Numbered from the stretch's first letter, positions 15,130 to 25,160 are shown. The stretch: DNA of 64,000 nt from Salinispora vitiensis (GCF_000378825.1 NZ_KB900388.1:1487947-1551946); one strand, 5' to 3'. Notes: generated by a model from the letters alone, not told the origin. Numbers and translations: made by a program.

Positions 15130-16811
15130 GTGGACGAGCCACGCCCGCGCCGCACCCAAGCGCCGAGCCGGATCCGCGCTGTCGCGCACCGTCTCCGCAG
15201 CAGTCCACGGCTCGTCGACGCCGTGCTCTACGTCTGCCTGCTCGGTGTGCTGGCCGCCGACGCGGAGAGCCTGGCCTCCCGCCCCTGGGAGTACGTGACG
15301 GCGCCGGTCCTCATCGTCGGTGCGGTCACCCTCTCCCGGGTCCGGCCGGCCTGCTCGCTTACCCTCGCCGCCCTGTCCGGTACGTCGTACCTCGTGAACG
15401 TCGGCGGCTCGCCGGAGTGGCCGATCGCCCTCATGATCATCATCGGCTACTTGGCCGGACGGCGGTCGGCCGACCATCGCAGCGCCCTGGTCGGGCTGAG
15501 CGGCGCACTGGCCGTCGGTCTGCTGATCGCTCTCCTGACCGGGACGCCCAGCCGCTGGCTGAGCATGGCGCTCACCGTGCTCGGCGCCGCCGCCGGGCCG
15601 TGGCTGGCTGGGCGCTACCGGCGGTTGCGGGCCGACCTCGGGTACGCCGGTTGGGAACGCGCCCGCCAGCTGCGCCGTGAGCAGCGGATCCGCACGTCCG
15701 AGGCGCGTACCGCGAGCGGGCCCGGATCGCCCGGGAGATGCACGACTCGCTCGGCCACGAGCTGAGTCTCATCGCGCTGCGAGCGGGCGCGTTCGAACTC
15801 GACGACGGCTTGGACGAGAGGCAACGCCGTGCCGCCAGCGAGCTGCGGGCAACAGCCGTGGCCGCCACCGAGCACCTGCAGGAGATCACCACCATGCTTC
15901 GTGACGGGGACGGGGTGGCCATCGACGGCGCCGTCGCGGACCTCGTCGGCCGAGCGCGTGACCTCGGAGTCCCGATCTCGCTCAGCGAATTCGACGAGAC
16001 CGCGGAGGCGGTCGGCGATGCCACCACCCCCATCGCGAGCGACCCGAGAGCCTCCGGCCTCACGCCGATGGCTGCGCACGCGCTGCACCGCGTCGTGCAG
16101 GAGGCGGTCACGAACGCTACCCGCCACGCAGCCGGGCTCCCGGTGTCCGTCCGGCTCCACCGCACGGCCGACGAGTTGACGGTGACGGTTACCAATCCAC
16201 TGCCGGCGACCTCGGCGCGGGTCGCCGGTCCGCAGTCCGGCCAGGGCCTGCTCGGCCTGCACGAGCGGCTCCGCCTGGCTGGCGGTACGGTGAGCGCCGG
16301 GCCCCGCGACGGCGTCTTCGAGGTCAGCGCCCAGCTGCCGATCGGAGCGCGGCCCGCGCCGGCCCGCCGGATCGCACCCGAGCCGACCGGCGACGGGATA
16401 CTTCCGGACCAGGCGGACCCGCCCGCCGGACCCCCGCTCGGGCTGCCCCAGGCGGAGCGGCGGATGCGGCGGAGGCTGATGGCCACCGCCGGGCTGCCCG
16501 TCGCCGCGTTCGGTGCGCTCGGGGCCGTCCTGCTCGGCTACCACCTGCTCACGGTCGTCAACACCGCGCTCAACCCAGCGGACTTCGACCGACTACGGGT
16601 GGGGCAGCACCGCGACGATTTCGCCGGATCACTCCCCCGGCGCAGCATCAGCAGCGCCCCACCGGTGCTGATCGAGCCACCGGCGCCGGCCGACGCGCAC
16701 TGTGAGTACTATCTGACCAACCGCAATCCCCTAGTCATCTCCACTGACATGTTCCGGCTCTGCTACGCGGGCGACACCCTGGTGACCCTGGACCGGCTCA
16801 CCCGGCCGTGA
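15130..16811 (+). pseudogene. NarL-type sensor histidine kinase with a frameshift before the H-box
   Basis: The first frame (15130-~15706) encodes four or five membrane helices and a coiled linker. Near 15706 the frame changes: the sequence continues as YRERARIAREMHDSLGHELS in another frame, with His in the HisKA_3 H-box. Then come the N-box ALHRVVQEAVTNATRHA and the G-box GQGLLGLHERL. Unusually the protein does not end after the ATPase domain. It has ~130 more residues with a membrane helix (~AAFGALGAVLLGYHLLTVV) and a small probably extracellular domain with two cysteines. One base seems to be missing; a sequencing error is possible because the response regulator downstream is intact. Confidence 0.8.
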
Positions 16812-16851
16812 CTCCGGTGGTGGATCCTCGGGAGACGAGCGAGGCGCCGCT

Positions 16852-17511
16852 GTGATCACCGTCCTGCTGGCCGACGACGAGTTGATGCTCCGGTCCGGCG
16901 TCAAGGCGATCCTGTCCACGCAGGACGACATCCAGGTCGTGGCCGAGGCGCAGAACGGGCAGGACGCCGTCGAGCTCACCCGTCTCCACCGCTCCACAGT
17001 GGCCCTGCCGGACATCCAGATGCCCTATCTCGACGGGCTGGCCGCGGCTGCCCTGCTGCGTGACGAAGTGCCGGAGACCAGGGTGGGCCTGCTGACCACG
17101 TTCTCCGAGGACGACCTCGTCGCCCGGGCGTTGGACGAGGATGTCCCGGGCTTCCTGCTCAAAGCCGCCGACCCCCGTGACCTCATCGCCGGGGTCCGCG
17201 CGCTGGCCAAGGGTCAGACGCACCTCGCCCCGAAGGTGGTGGAACGGCTGATCAGCGAGGTCGCGGGCGGGCGGATGGCCCGCGGGATCGCCGCCCGCGA
17301 GCGGATCGGCAGCCTCACCCAGCGCGAGGCTCAGATCCTCACCCTGCTTGTCAAGGGGTTGTCCAACAGCGAGATTGCCGACCGGATCCGGCTCGCCGAG
17401 GGCACGGTCAAGACCTACGTCAGCACGATCCTGCTCCGCCTGAACGTCAAGAACCGCGTGCAGGTGGCGATTCTCGCCTACGAGGCGGGGTTGGTCGACA
17501 ACGAGGACTGA
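16852..17511 (+). CDS. LuxR/NarL-family response regulator
   Basis: The receiver domain (1-~120) has the acidic pair Asp8-Asp9, phospho-acceptor Asp54 in ALPDIQMP, Thr in GLLTTFSEDD and Lys in FLLKAADP. The C-terminal LuxR helix-turn-helix (~150-210) reads LTQREAQILTLLVKGLSNSE and TVKTYVSTILLRLNVKNR. GTG 16852 starts 40 bases after the kinase stop, so they form one operon. The probable target was the divergent ABC exporter of which only a stub remains at 14841-14908, so this regulator may have lost its local target. Confidence 0.9.
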   Translation: MITVLLADDELMLRSGVKAILSTQDDIQVVAEAQNGQDAVELTRLHRSTVALPDIQMPYLDGLAAAALLRDEVPETRVGLLTTFSEDDLVARALDEDVPGFLLKAADPRDLIAGVRALAKGQTHLAPKVVERLISEVAGGRMARGIAARERIGSLTQREAQILTLLVKGLSNSEIADRIRLAEGTVKTYVSTILLRLNVKNRVQVAILAYEAGLVDNED

Positions 17512-17632
17512 TCCGCGCAGGACCCGAACGGGGGCGTAAGTGGATCAACCAGCGGCGTTTCGGATGAACCGCGCGAGCTTGCCGATCCCGAGCTCGGTCC
17601 GCTCGGGGTGAGGTAACTGCAGAACAGCCGAA

Positions 17633-18526
17633 TCATTCGATCGCCGCGACCGTCCAGGTAGAAGTCCCGTATCGGCGTCCAGATCGCCTCATACTCCCGC
17701 GCTGCGAAGTCGATCGCGTCGAACACTCGATGCTTGGCCAGCACGGCCAGCCGAGCACCGCCACCCGCGCACCGTCGAGCTGCTTGCCGCTCGCATCGAG
17801 CTCGGCGCGGATCAGGTCGGTGGTGTATCGGGGCATGTCGTCATTGACGCCACTCGCGGCCGGAATTGTCGGCAGGTCGATTCCACGGTTACGGGCGGAT
17901 CGCCACACCATCCACGGGTCCTTGGTGAGGCAGGAACCGCCGACACCGACGCTGGGGGTCAGGATGTTCACGTTTCCGTTGCCCTTGGGAATCGAGTTCG
18001 CCGCGGAGATGACGTCCAGCACGTCCACTCCGATCGCCCCGCAGACCTTTGCCAGGTCGTTCGCGAGCGCGATGTTGTGATCGATCCACCAGTTGTCGGC
18101 GAGCTTGACCATCTCGGCGGCTTCCATCGAACTGCACTGGATGATGTCGACTCCGACACCGCGGCGCCAGAACGCCTCGGCAGCGGCAGCGCTGTCGGCG
18201 CACCAGCCACCGACGACAATGGGGAAACTGCGCAGTTCCCGCAGCGCCGCTCCCTCGGACAACCGCTCCGGGCAGAACGCGAGCCCGAAGTCGACGCCGC
18301 ACGTCAGGCCGCTGCGTTCGAGCAGCGGAACGACCAGCTCGCGGTTCATGCCCGGCTCACTGAATCGGCAGTGCCGCTCGGCGAGCTCGCGGGTGAGTCT
18401 CGCGTCGGTGTCCACACCGACCACGCGTACGCCGCGCTCGGCGAGCGCCCCGGCGACACACGAACCCACGTTTCCGAGCCCGATTACGGCCGCGCTGACG
18501 TCTTCGCTTTCCGGCAGGAATCGCAT
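17633..18526 (-). pseudogene. C-terminally truncated nucleotide-sugar dehydrogenase
   Basis: The start ATG 18526 has a GGAGCGAG site. The Rossmann domain shows AAVIGLGNVGSCVAGALAER. The central domain has FCPERLSEGAAL, EMVKLADNWWID and the catalytic cysteine in VGVGGSCLTKD. These are features of UDP-glucose/UDP-ManNAc 6-dehydrogenases, which are ~400-440 residues long. Similarity stops after ARVAVLG at about 17753; the UDP-binding domain is missing. The rest, in two frames (a stretch FDAIDFAAREYEAIWTPIRD at ~17660-17720), belongs to some unidentified other gene. It is a deletion scar and not likely active. Confidence 0.7.
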
Positions 18527-18725
18527 TCTCGCTCCATTCGGCGTCCAGCCCCGACCATCCGGCGACAAACATTGCGAAGAGTCAACATCTGCGCAGCACA
18601 GTAGACCGGAAATGCGTTGGAAGACGAGATGCACGCGATTCCCGATCGGCCCGCCGCGTCTTCAACAGCGTTTGTGCCGCGACACTATGGCGGCCGGGAC
18701 GGCAGCGAAAACCCCTACGGGCCCC

Positions 18726-19358
18726 CTAGCTCCCCTGAGCGGCGATGCCCACCCCGACGTCCGTGGTGCCGCTGTCGAGGCCTTGCAGAATGGTCCGGAT
18801 CGCATCGCCGAGGTCCGCACCGGTCGGCGCACGGTCGGGGTCCAGCAGCCACTGCAGCGCGAGCCCGGGCAGGAGTCCGAGCACGAGCGAGCCGATGTTG
18901 CGCGCGGACCTCTCGTCGATATTCTCGGCGACGCTCATGATCATCGCGGCCATGCCGACCCGGGTCTCCTCGAAGCTCGCCGAGAGTTGCTCGCGGAGCT
19001 CGGGGATGTGCTCCGCCTGGGCGAACGCCTCGACACTCGACACCCACAGCGGACGGTGGGTGACGAACGAGTCGATCAGCCGGGTCCAGGCCATCTCGAA
19101 CTTCTCGATCGGTTCCGCCGTGGTGTTCCACGACAGCGACTGCATGACGGCGTCCAGCTCGACACCCCACTCCGCGAACGACTCGATGATCGCCGTCGTG
19201 AGCAGCGCTTCCTTCGAGCCGAAGTGGTACCCGATGGAGGCGAGGTTGGCGCCGGAGGCGGCAACGATGTCGCGGGCGGTCGTGCGCCCGTAGCCACGCT
19301 CGTAGAGGCAGATCTTGGCGCCTACCAGCAGGGCTTCCCGGTGTCCCATGGTCGCCAT
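18726..19358 (-). CDS. TetR-family repressor of the adjacent drug pump
   Basis: The 210-residue protein has a TetR helix-turn-helix at ~5-50 (TTARDIVAASGANLASIGYH, FGSKEALL). The C-terminal ligand domain is typical of drug-responsive members. I start it at ATG 19358 (MATMGHREALL). It is divergent from the DHA2 exporter at 19412, and the only space between them holds a palindrome overlapping the exporter's promoter. The natural reading is autoregulated repression of the pump, relieved by its substrate. Confidence 0.88.
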   Translation of the reverse strand: MATMGHREALLVGAKICLYERGYGRTTARDIVAASGANLASIGYHFGSKEALLTTAIIESFAEWGVELDAVMQSLSWNTTAEPIEKFEMAWTRLIDSFVTHRPLWVSSVEAFAQAEHIPELREQLSASFEETRVGMAAMIMSVAENIDERSARNIGSLVLGLLPGLALQWLLDPDRAPTGADLGDAIRTILQGLDSGTTDVGVGIAAQGS

Positions 19359-19374
19359 CTTACGGTTCGAGAAT

Positions 19375-19403
19375 CTATACAAACATATAATACAAATGTA
19401 TAG
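19375..19403. promoter_or_regulatory. TetR operator overlapping the pump promoter
   Basis: Arms CTATACA (19375-19381) and TGTATAG (19397-19403) form an inverted repeat. A consensus -10 box TATAAT (19386-19391) for the plus strand lies between them. A bound repressor would block RNA polymerase directly. The patch is extremely AT-rich against its surroundings. Confidence 0.75.
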
Positions 19404-19411
19404 TAGCCGCC

Positions 19412-21049
19412 ATGGCTGACACGACGATGGCAGGCAAGCGCGAATGGATCGGCCTCGCAGTGCTGGTCATACCCACGCTGCTGATCTCCATGGACATGAC
19501 AGCGCTGTTCTTCGCGCTGCCCAACCTGAGCGCGGACCTTGCACCGAGCAGTGCGCAGCTCCTGTGGATCATGGACATCTACGCTTTCCTGCTGGCCGGC
19601 TCCATGATCACGATGGGTAGCCTGGGCGATCGGCTCGGCAGGCGAAAGATTCTCCTCTTCGGTGCCGGGGCGTTCGGTGTCGCCTCGGCGCTCGCGGCGT
19701 ACTCGGACAGCGCGGAGATGCTGATCGCGAGCCGCGCCGTGCTCGGCCTCGCCGGCGCCACGCTGGCACCATCTACTCTGTCGTTGATTCGCAACATGTT
19801 CCACAACGACCGGCAGCGTCGCACGGCGATCGCCGTGTGGACCGCCGGTTTCTCGGGCGGCGCCGGCTTGGGCCCGCTGCTCGGCGGCCTGCTGCTGGAA
19901 TACTTCTGGTGGGGCTCCGTCTTCCTCATCAACGTGCCGGTGATGCTGGTGCTGCTGATCCTCGGCCCCCTGCTGCTGCCGGAGTTCAAGGCGCCGAATC
20001 CGGGCCGGTTCGACCTGCTCAGCGCGGCGCTGTCACTCGCCGCCGTCCTGCCGGTCGTCTACGGCGTGAAGATCCTCGCCGAGGACGGTTTCGCGCCGCT
20101 GCCGGTGCTGACGGCGTTGTTCGGCCTCGTGGTGGGCACGATCTTCGTACGCCGCCAGCGCCGCCTGACCGATCCGCTGATCGACGTACGGCTGTTCGCC
20201 GGGCGCGCGTTCAGCATGTCGGTCCTGGCGAACGTGTTCAGCATCTTCGCCCTGGTGGGCTTCGGCTTCTTCGGCACCCAGTACATGCAGCTGGTGGTGG
20301 GCATGCGTCCGCTGACTGCCGCGCTGTGGACGTTGCTGATCGCCCCCGCGATGGTCCTGTCCGTGACGACGGGCACGCTGCTGGTCCGCCGAGTGCGCCC
20401 CGGGTACGTGGTCGCGGGCGCGATCGGGGTGATGGCGGCGGGCTTCGCCGTCCTGACCCAGGTGTACGTGGAGGACTCCCTCCTCGCCCTCGGCGTGGGC
20501 TTCATCCTGCTGGTGGGCGGGTCGGGCGCGGTCGGCGCGCTGGCCGTGGACATGATCGTCGCAGCGGCCCCGCCCGAGTCGGCGGGCGCGGCATCGGCGT
20601 TGTCGGAGACTGGCTCCGAGTTCGGTGGCGCCATGGGCATCGCCGTGCTGGGCAGCATCGGCGCGGCCGTGTACCACTCCCGCATGGACACAGCCGTCCC
20701 CACGGGCCTTCCCTCCGACGCCGCGGAAGCCGCCCGGGACACCCTCGGTGGCGCCATGGAAGTGGCGATGCACCTGCCGGCACAGCTCAGCGGCCCGCTC
20801 CTGCAGGAAGCGCGGGAGGCGTTCACCGAGGGCATGCGCCTGGCCGCCGGGGCGGGAGCGGTGATCATGGTGATCATGGCCGTGCTGGCCGCGATCATGT
20901 TGCGGCACCTGCGCCCGGACACCGGCACGGACACCGACGCGGACACGAGCACCGCAACCGGCGCTGACACCAGCACTGCGACCAGCGCTGACGCCGGCGT
21001 TCATCCTCAGGACCGTCCGGCGGAGATCGTCAAGGAACACCGACCCTGA
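19412..21049 (+). CDS. DHA2-family (14-helix) MFS drug exporter
   Basis: The 545-residue protein opens with WIGLAVLVIPTLLISMDMTA, has motif A GDRLGRRK after the second helix, and 14 hydrophobic segments. It is of the QacA/SmvA type that expels cationic or antibiotic compounds with protons. The hydrophilic C-terminal tail is a Thr/Asp/Ala low-complexity run. There is no clear ribosome-binding site before ATG 19412; the expected leader is only ~13 bases. A terminator follows at 21070. A paralogue lies at 61974. Confidence 0.9.
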   Translation: MADTTMAGKREWIGLAVLVIPTLLISMDMTALFFALPNLSADLAPSSAQLLWIMDIYAFLLAGSMITMGSLGDRLGRRKILLFGAGAFGVASALAAYSDSAEMLIASRAVLGLAGATLAPSTLSLIRNMFHNDRQRRTAIAVWTAGFSGGAGLGPLLGGLLLEYFWWGSVFLINVPVMLVLLILGPLLLPEFKAPNPGRFDLLSAALSLAAVLPVVYGVKILAEDGFAPLPVLTALFGLVVGTIFVRRQRRLTDPLIDVRLFAGRAFSMSVLANVFSIFALVGFGFFGTQYMQLVVGMRPLTAALWTLLIAPAMVLSVTTGTLLVRRVRPGYVVAGAIGVMAAGFAVLTQVYVEDSLLALGVGFILLVGGSGAVGALAVDMIVAAAPPESAGAASALSETGSEFGGAMGIAVLGSIGAAVYHSRMDTAVPTGLPSDAAEAARDTLGGAMEVAMHLPAQLSGPLLQEAREAFTEGMRLAAGAGAVIMVIMAVLAAIMLRHLRPDTGTDTDADTSTATGADTSTATSADAGVHPQDRPAEIVKEHRP

Positions 21050-21069
21050 GCTGTGCACACCCCCGAGCG

Positions 21070-21110
21070 CAGAGGTAGGCAGGCGGCCCCTCACCTGCCT
21101 ACCTCTGTTT
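21070..21110 (+). terminator. Intrinsic terminator after the DHA2 pump
   Basis: A perfect 14-bp stem (CAGAGGTAGGCAGG and complement) with a 10-base loop is followed by TTT. It starts 20 bases after the pump's stop. The ~290 bases beyond it, to 21399, hold no gene I can support. Confidence 0.85.
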
Positions 21111-21399
21111 CACTCTGCCTGCCGGCGTACTCCATGTGGTGCCGAAGTCAGTAAGGCTTTTGCCTGCCGAGGTCCGCGCATGATCCGCAAAGGTCAGCCG
21201 GACACCGATGGCAGCGCGCGTAGCGATCAGCGTTCGAGGCGCCGGACGGCCGCAGGCTGACGACGGGCCCGGCGCGCGGCGATTTCCTGACCCGACCGGT
21301 TGGCTGCGTTCGCGGGCATGGACAGAAGCGCCAGCACCCCCTCGAGATGAGCAAGCGCTGGCGCCGCCGTCGCACGTCCGCTGTCCGCGGCTCCGCCTT

Positions 21400-22008
21400 T
21401 CAGCCGGCCGCCGGCACCGTCGCACGCAGCCAGTCGTCGACGGCGCGTGCCGTCGTGGCGATGTGCTCCTCCATCATGGTGAAGTGGTCACCCGGCACGT
21501 CCGCTGTCGTGTGCGCCGTGGGAAACACCGCCCGCCAGTCGTCGGACGCGGGTTCGGCTTCGGCGATCGACGCCTGTGCCCGCAGGAACAGGACGGGCGC
21601 CTCGACGTCCTTCAGGTCGCCCTCACTGATCAGCCGGATGTAGCGGCCCATGGAGGACAGGCGAGCGGTGGTGAACGGACCGATCTCCGGCTCGCGCTCG
21701 AGCAGGCCGTAGAGCATCTGGTCCCAGATCTTCCTGTTGGACTCGTGACGGACCAGGTAGGTGTCCAGCATGATCACCGCACTCGGACCGCAGCCGAGCT
21801 CCTCCAGCCTGCGCGCGGTGGCGTGGGCGAGAATGCCGCCGGAGGACAGGCCGATGAGCGCGACCGGGCGTCCTTGCGCAGCACCGAGCACACCGTCGGC
21901 GAACACCTCAACCGCGGCTTCCATCGAGGTGGGCAGGCTGTCGCCGTGAGAGGTGCCGAGCGCACGGAGGACCGACACCTCGCGCTGACCGCGCAGCTCC
22001 GCGGCCAA
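21400..22008 (-). pseudogene. PKS/NRPS-type thioesterase, N-terminally truncated
   Basis: The protein reads as an alpha/beta-hydrolase thioesterase: nucleophile box LIGLSSGGILAHATARRLEE, then APVLFLRAQASIAE and the catalytic His in VPGDHFTMMEEH. It is closest to the C-terminal cyclising thioesterases of type I polyketide synthases. The ~50 residues that normally precede AAELRG are missing, and the frame begins directly behind the stop of the DsbA-like gene. The catalytic residues persist, so a partial enzyme might fold, but this looks like the end of a lost synthase. Confidence 0.65.
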
Positions 22009-22028
22009 CCGGCGTGGTGCCGGGACGG

Positions 22029-22691
22029 TCAGCCCTCCACAACCGCGCGGGGCGTCCCTTCCGCCGTCGGCGGGTGGGCCCCGTCGAGCTCCGCGCGTAG
22101 CGCCGCGACCGGTCGTACCCCGGAGAACGCGGGGCGGCCATCGATGCTCAACGACGGCACGCCCCGGACGCCCAGTGCCGCGGCCCGCTGCCGGTCACCG
22201 GCCACCCGGCCGGCGTACGCATCCGTCTCCAGCGCTGTGCCTACCTCCGTCTGTTCCAGCCCGGCCGCAGCGGCCAACTCGGTGAGCGTCCCAGGATCGG
22301 CGATGTTACGACCCTCGACGTGGTAGGCCCGGTACAAATGCTCCAGCAGTGCGTCTGCACGGCCCCCGCGATCAGCGAGGTGGATCAATCGGTGCGCGTC
22401 GAAGGTGTTCACCGGGCGCACCTTCGTGAGGTTCAGCGGGAGGCCGACCGCGGCGCCTTCCCGCTGGATCAGCGCGATCCGAGCCTGCACCGCGGCGGAG
22501 TCCATCCACTCGGTCATCGCCTCCGCCGCGGTGGGCCCGGGTTCACGCCCCTCGTCGGGAGCCAGCTCCAGACTCCGCCAGACAATGTGCGTCCCCTCCC
22601 GATGCGTGAAGCCCTCGAGGGCGGCATCGAGGCGTCGCTTGCCGATGTAGCACCAAGGACACAGGATGTCGAAGAAAATCTCCAGCTGCAC
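22029..22691 (-). CDS. DsbA-family (FrnE-like) thiol oxidoreductase
   Basis: This 220-residue cytoplasmic protein has the redox motif CPWC at 11-14 in FFDILCPWCYIGKRRLD. The helical insertion is of the 2-hydroxychromene-isomerase/FrnE type, and the cis-Pro loop is GVRGVPSLSIDG. No signal peptide is present. FrnE-like genes are often found beside polyketide clusters or redox-stress genes. It lies 29 bases downstream of the quinone oxidoreductase and probably shares its redox-responsive promoter at 23685-23715. Confidence 0.88.
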   Translation of the reverse strand: MQLEIFFDILCPWCYIGKRRLDAALEGFTHREGTHIVWRSLELAPDEGREPGPTAAEAMTEWMDSAAVQARIALIQREGAAVGLPLNLTKVRPVNTFDAHRLIHLADRGGRADALLEHLYRAYHVEGRNIADPGTLTELAAAAGLEQTEVGTALETDAYAGRVAGDRQRAAALGVRGVPSLSIDGRPAFSGVRPVAALRAELDGAHPPTAEGTPRAVVEG

Positions 22692-22720
22692 GGGGCGGCC
22701 TCCGGGTCGCGGTTGGGAGT

Positions 22721-23632
22721 TCAGTTCGGATTGATGACGATCTTGCCGCGGACATGGCCGCCCTCCATCTCGCGGTGGGCGTCGGCCGCCCGGTGCAGCG
22801 GATAGCGGCCGGAGACCTCGATGCGAAGCTCACCCCGGTCGTACAATTCCACGAGCTCCGCGAGCCGGTCACGCCTGCGTTGACTGAAGATGGCCCGGAC
22901 GCCGAACTGCTCCACCCGGTCGAAGTCCACGAGCGTGCCGATCCGGTCAGGGTCGGCGACCAGCTTCACCGAGGCGTCGAGGGCCGCACCGCCGATGGCG
23001 TCCAGAGCGGCCGTGACCCCGCCGGGAGCCAGTGCCTGCACCCGCTCGACCAGCCCGTCGCCATACTCGGCGGGTACGGCGCCCAGGGACCGCAGATAGT
23101 CGTGGTTGCGCAGGCTGGCCGTGCCGACCACCGTGGCACCCCACAGCCGGGCGAGCTGGACCGCCACCGTACCGACTCCGCCGGCCGCCGCGTGGATCAG
23201 CACCGTGTCGCCTGCACCCACCCTCAGCGCCTGCAACGCCGTGTGTGCGGTCTGGGCGGACGCCGAGAACGCACCGGCCGCTTCCCACGACATCGCCGTG
23301 GGCTTGGCCACGATCTGGTCTACGGCGACCACGAGCTGCTCGGCGTAGCAGGACAGCAGCGCCCAGCCCAACACCTCATCCCCCACTGCGATGCCCGTGA
23401 CTTCGGCGCCGACCTGGTCGACGACCCCGGCGAAGTCATTTCCCACGGTCTGCGGGAAGGTGAGTGCCGCGCCGGGCGGCGTCCACCCGGCGCGCACCGC
23501 GCAGTCGTACGCCTGCACACCGGCGGCGGCGACACGCACCCGCACCTGTCCGGGCCCCGCCTCGGGCGTGGCCACCTCCACCATCTTCAGCACCTCCGGC
23601 CCACCGAAGGAGTGGAAAGCCGCTGTCTTCAT
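22721..23632 (-). CDS. NADPH:quinone oxidoreductase-like (zinc-independent MDR)
   Basis: The 303-residue medium-chain dehydrogenase/reductase has a GroES-like N-terminal half and a Rossmann half with HAAAGGVGTVAVQLAR at ~147-162. The zinc ligands are absent, as in quinone oxidoreductases that reduce quinones with NADPH. A GAAGGGA site precedes ATG 23632. A SoxR/MerR-type promoter lies 53 bases upstream, which suggests induction by redox-cycling compounds. SoxR of Streptomyces is known to control similar reductases. Confidence 0.88.
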   Translation of the reverse strand: MKTAAFHSFGGPEVLKMVEVATPEAGPGQVRVRVAAAGVQAYDCAVRAGWTPPGAALTFPQTVGNDFAGVVDQVGAEVTGIAVGDEVLGWALLSCYAEQLVVAVDQIVAKPTAMSWEAAGAFSASAQTAHTALQALRVGAGDTVLIHAAAGGVGTVAVQLARLWGATVVGTASLRNHDYLRSLGAVPAEYGDGLVERVQALAPGGVTAALDAIGGAALDASVKLVADPDRIGTLVDFDRVEQFGVRAIFSQRRRDRLAELVELYDRGELRIEVSGRYPLHRAADAHREMEGGHVRGKIVINPN

Positions 23633-23684
23633 GAGAGTCCCTTCTCCGACTGCGAGTTACGGCCGGCGAATCTGCCGATCCTCG

Positions 23685-23715
23685 ATCCTTCAACCTCAAG
23701 TGCGGTTGAGGTCAA
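23685..23715 (-). promoter_or_regulatory. SoxR/MerR-type promoter of the oxidoreductase gene
   Basis: On the minus strand TTGACC (23715-23710) and AAGGAT (23690-23685) are 19 bases apart, the over-long spacing typical of MerR-family promoters. The spacer region contains the dyad CCTCAA...TTGAGG. It overlaps the end of the MFS gene at 23696. The start of transcription should lie near 23678. Confidence 0.7.
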
Positions 23716-25153
23716 TGCCCCGAGAACGGCGAGTCCGATCACCGGTGCCGTGCCGAAGCACGCCGGCCGGCAGCCGGGTCCGTCGTGCAACCAGCACACC
23801 GAGCAGCGCCAGTGCCTGAGCCGGCACGAAGCCAGCCAGATAGGCGGTGCCCGCGGAACGGGACAGCCAGGCGGCGAAGAGCACGCCGGTGAAGGCGAGT
23901 GTCGCGGTGACGAACAGCGACTCGCTGAGCTGGAGTGCCGAAGTGTTGGTGCCCTGCTCGTGCGGAGCCGACAGGGACAGGGTCACCACCGGCAGAACCG
24001 GGTAGATCACGCCCATACCGACACCGAGCAGCACCAGGCCCATCACACAGACGGCGATCGGGGTGGCGGACGCTACGGTCGTCGTGGTCGCCGCGACCCC
24101 CAGCACCATGATCGTCATTCCGGTGATCAGCCATCGGGTGGGCGGCCATCGGTCCGCGGTGCGGCCCTGCACCCACGACCCGGTGAACCAGCCGATCGCA
24201 CCGGTGGCCAGGATGAGGCCCACCACCGAGGGGGTCAAACCGCGCTCACGCACCAACAGCAACGGCACGAAGATCTCGGTGGCGGCCATCGCCGCGCCGG
24301 CAACTCCGCGTAGGGCGATGACGCTGGGCAGGCCGGGTCGAGCGGCGAAGGTACCCGGCGGCAGCAGGCGCGGCGTGAATCCGACGAGGCAGACCGTCCC
24401 GGTGACGATCAGCAGCACCGCGACGAGTCCCTCGCGCTGGCCGCCGTACTGCACTAGGACCGCGGCAGCGGCGACGCCGATCGCCCACCACAAACGGCTC
24501 CACGTGGGCACCGGACGGTCGTTCCGGGCTGGCTCGCCGCGTCGCCGTACCCGTGGCAGGACCAGCGCGGCGGCCGGCACCGCCAGCAGTGCCACGCCGA
24601 AGAAGACCCAGCGCCAGCCGGCGTGCTGCACGATGCCGCCGGCGAATGCCGGGCCGACGATGGAAGGCACCAACCAGGCGCCGGCGAGAAGGGCGAACAC
24701 CCGCGGCCGGAGCGCCGCGGAAATCTCCCTGCCGACGACCACGTAGAGGGCCACCGACATCAGGCCACCACCGAGCCCCTGGGTGATCCGGCCCAGCACC
24801 AAGAGCCACATGGTGGGCGCCGCACCGGCGACGAGCAGCCCCGCGACGAACACCGCCACCCCCGCGCGCAGTGGCGCGGATGGACCCGCGAGGTCGCACC
24901 ACCGCCCGGACAGAACCATGCTCACCACGCCCGCGGCCAACGTGCCACCGAAGGCCAGGGGGTACAGGGAAAGGCCATCGAGTGCCTGCGCCACCGTGGG
25001 CATGGCGGTCGTGACCGCGAAGGACTCGAACGCGACCAACGACGTCAAGGCGACCATGCCGATCGCCAGTACGCGGAACCGCTGCGCGGACGAGCGCCCG
25101 TCCACGCGGTTCCCCGGACCCTTCAGGTCTGCCCAGACCTCCGCCCCTGCCAT
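23696..25153 (-). CDS. MFS multidrug exporter
   Basis: The protein has about 14 hydrophobic segments and starts MAGAEVWADLKGPGN with ~30 cytoplasmic residues before helix 1 (VLAIGMVALTSLVAFESFAV). The motif ALYVVVGREIS and late helices resemble DHA2-type pumps. I prefer ATG 25153 because the promoter at 25161-25191 places the start of transcription at about 25154, so the message would be leaderless; a GTG at 25162 would lie in the promoter. Its promoter copies that of the oxidoreductase downstream, so the two form a redox-stress regulon. Confidence 0.85.
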   Translation of the reverse strand: MAGAEVWADLKGPGNRVDGRSSAQRFRVLAIGMVALTSLVAFESFAVTTAMPTVAQALDGLSLYPLAFGGTLAAGVVSMVLSGRWCDLAGPSAPLRAGVAVFVAGLLVAGAAPTMWLLVLGRITQGLGGGLMSVALYVVVGREISAALRPRVFALLAGAWLVPSIVGPAFAGGIVQHAGWRWVFFGVALLAVPAAALVLPRVRRRGEPARNDRPVPTWSRLWWAIGVAAAAVLVQYGGQREGLVAVLLIVTGTVCLVGFTPRLLPPGTFAARPGLPSVIALRGVAGAAMAATEIFVPLLLVRERGLTPSVVGLILATGAIGWFTGSWVQGRTADRWPPTRWLITGMTIMVLGVAATTTTVASATPIAVCVMGLVLLGVGMGVIYPVLPVVTLSLSAPHEQGTNTSALQLSESLFVTATLAFTGVLFAAWLSRSAGTAYLAGFVPAQALALLGVLVARRTRLPAGVLRHGTGDRTRRSRGIDLNRT

Positions 25154-25160
25154 GAGATGC

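Noticed and set aside
15572..16544. Two ~305-codon minus-strand frames opposite the histidine kinase
   Set aside because: These are GC-frame shadows; the plus strand carries H-, N- and G-box motifs.
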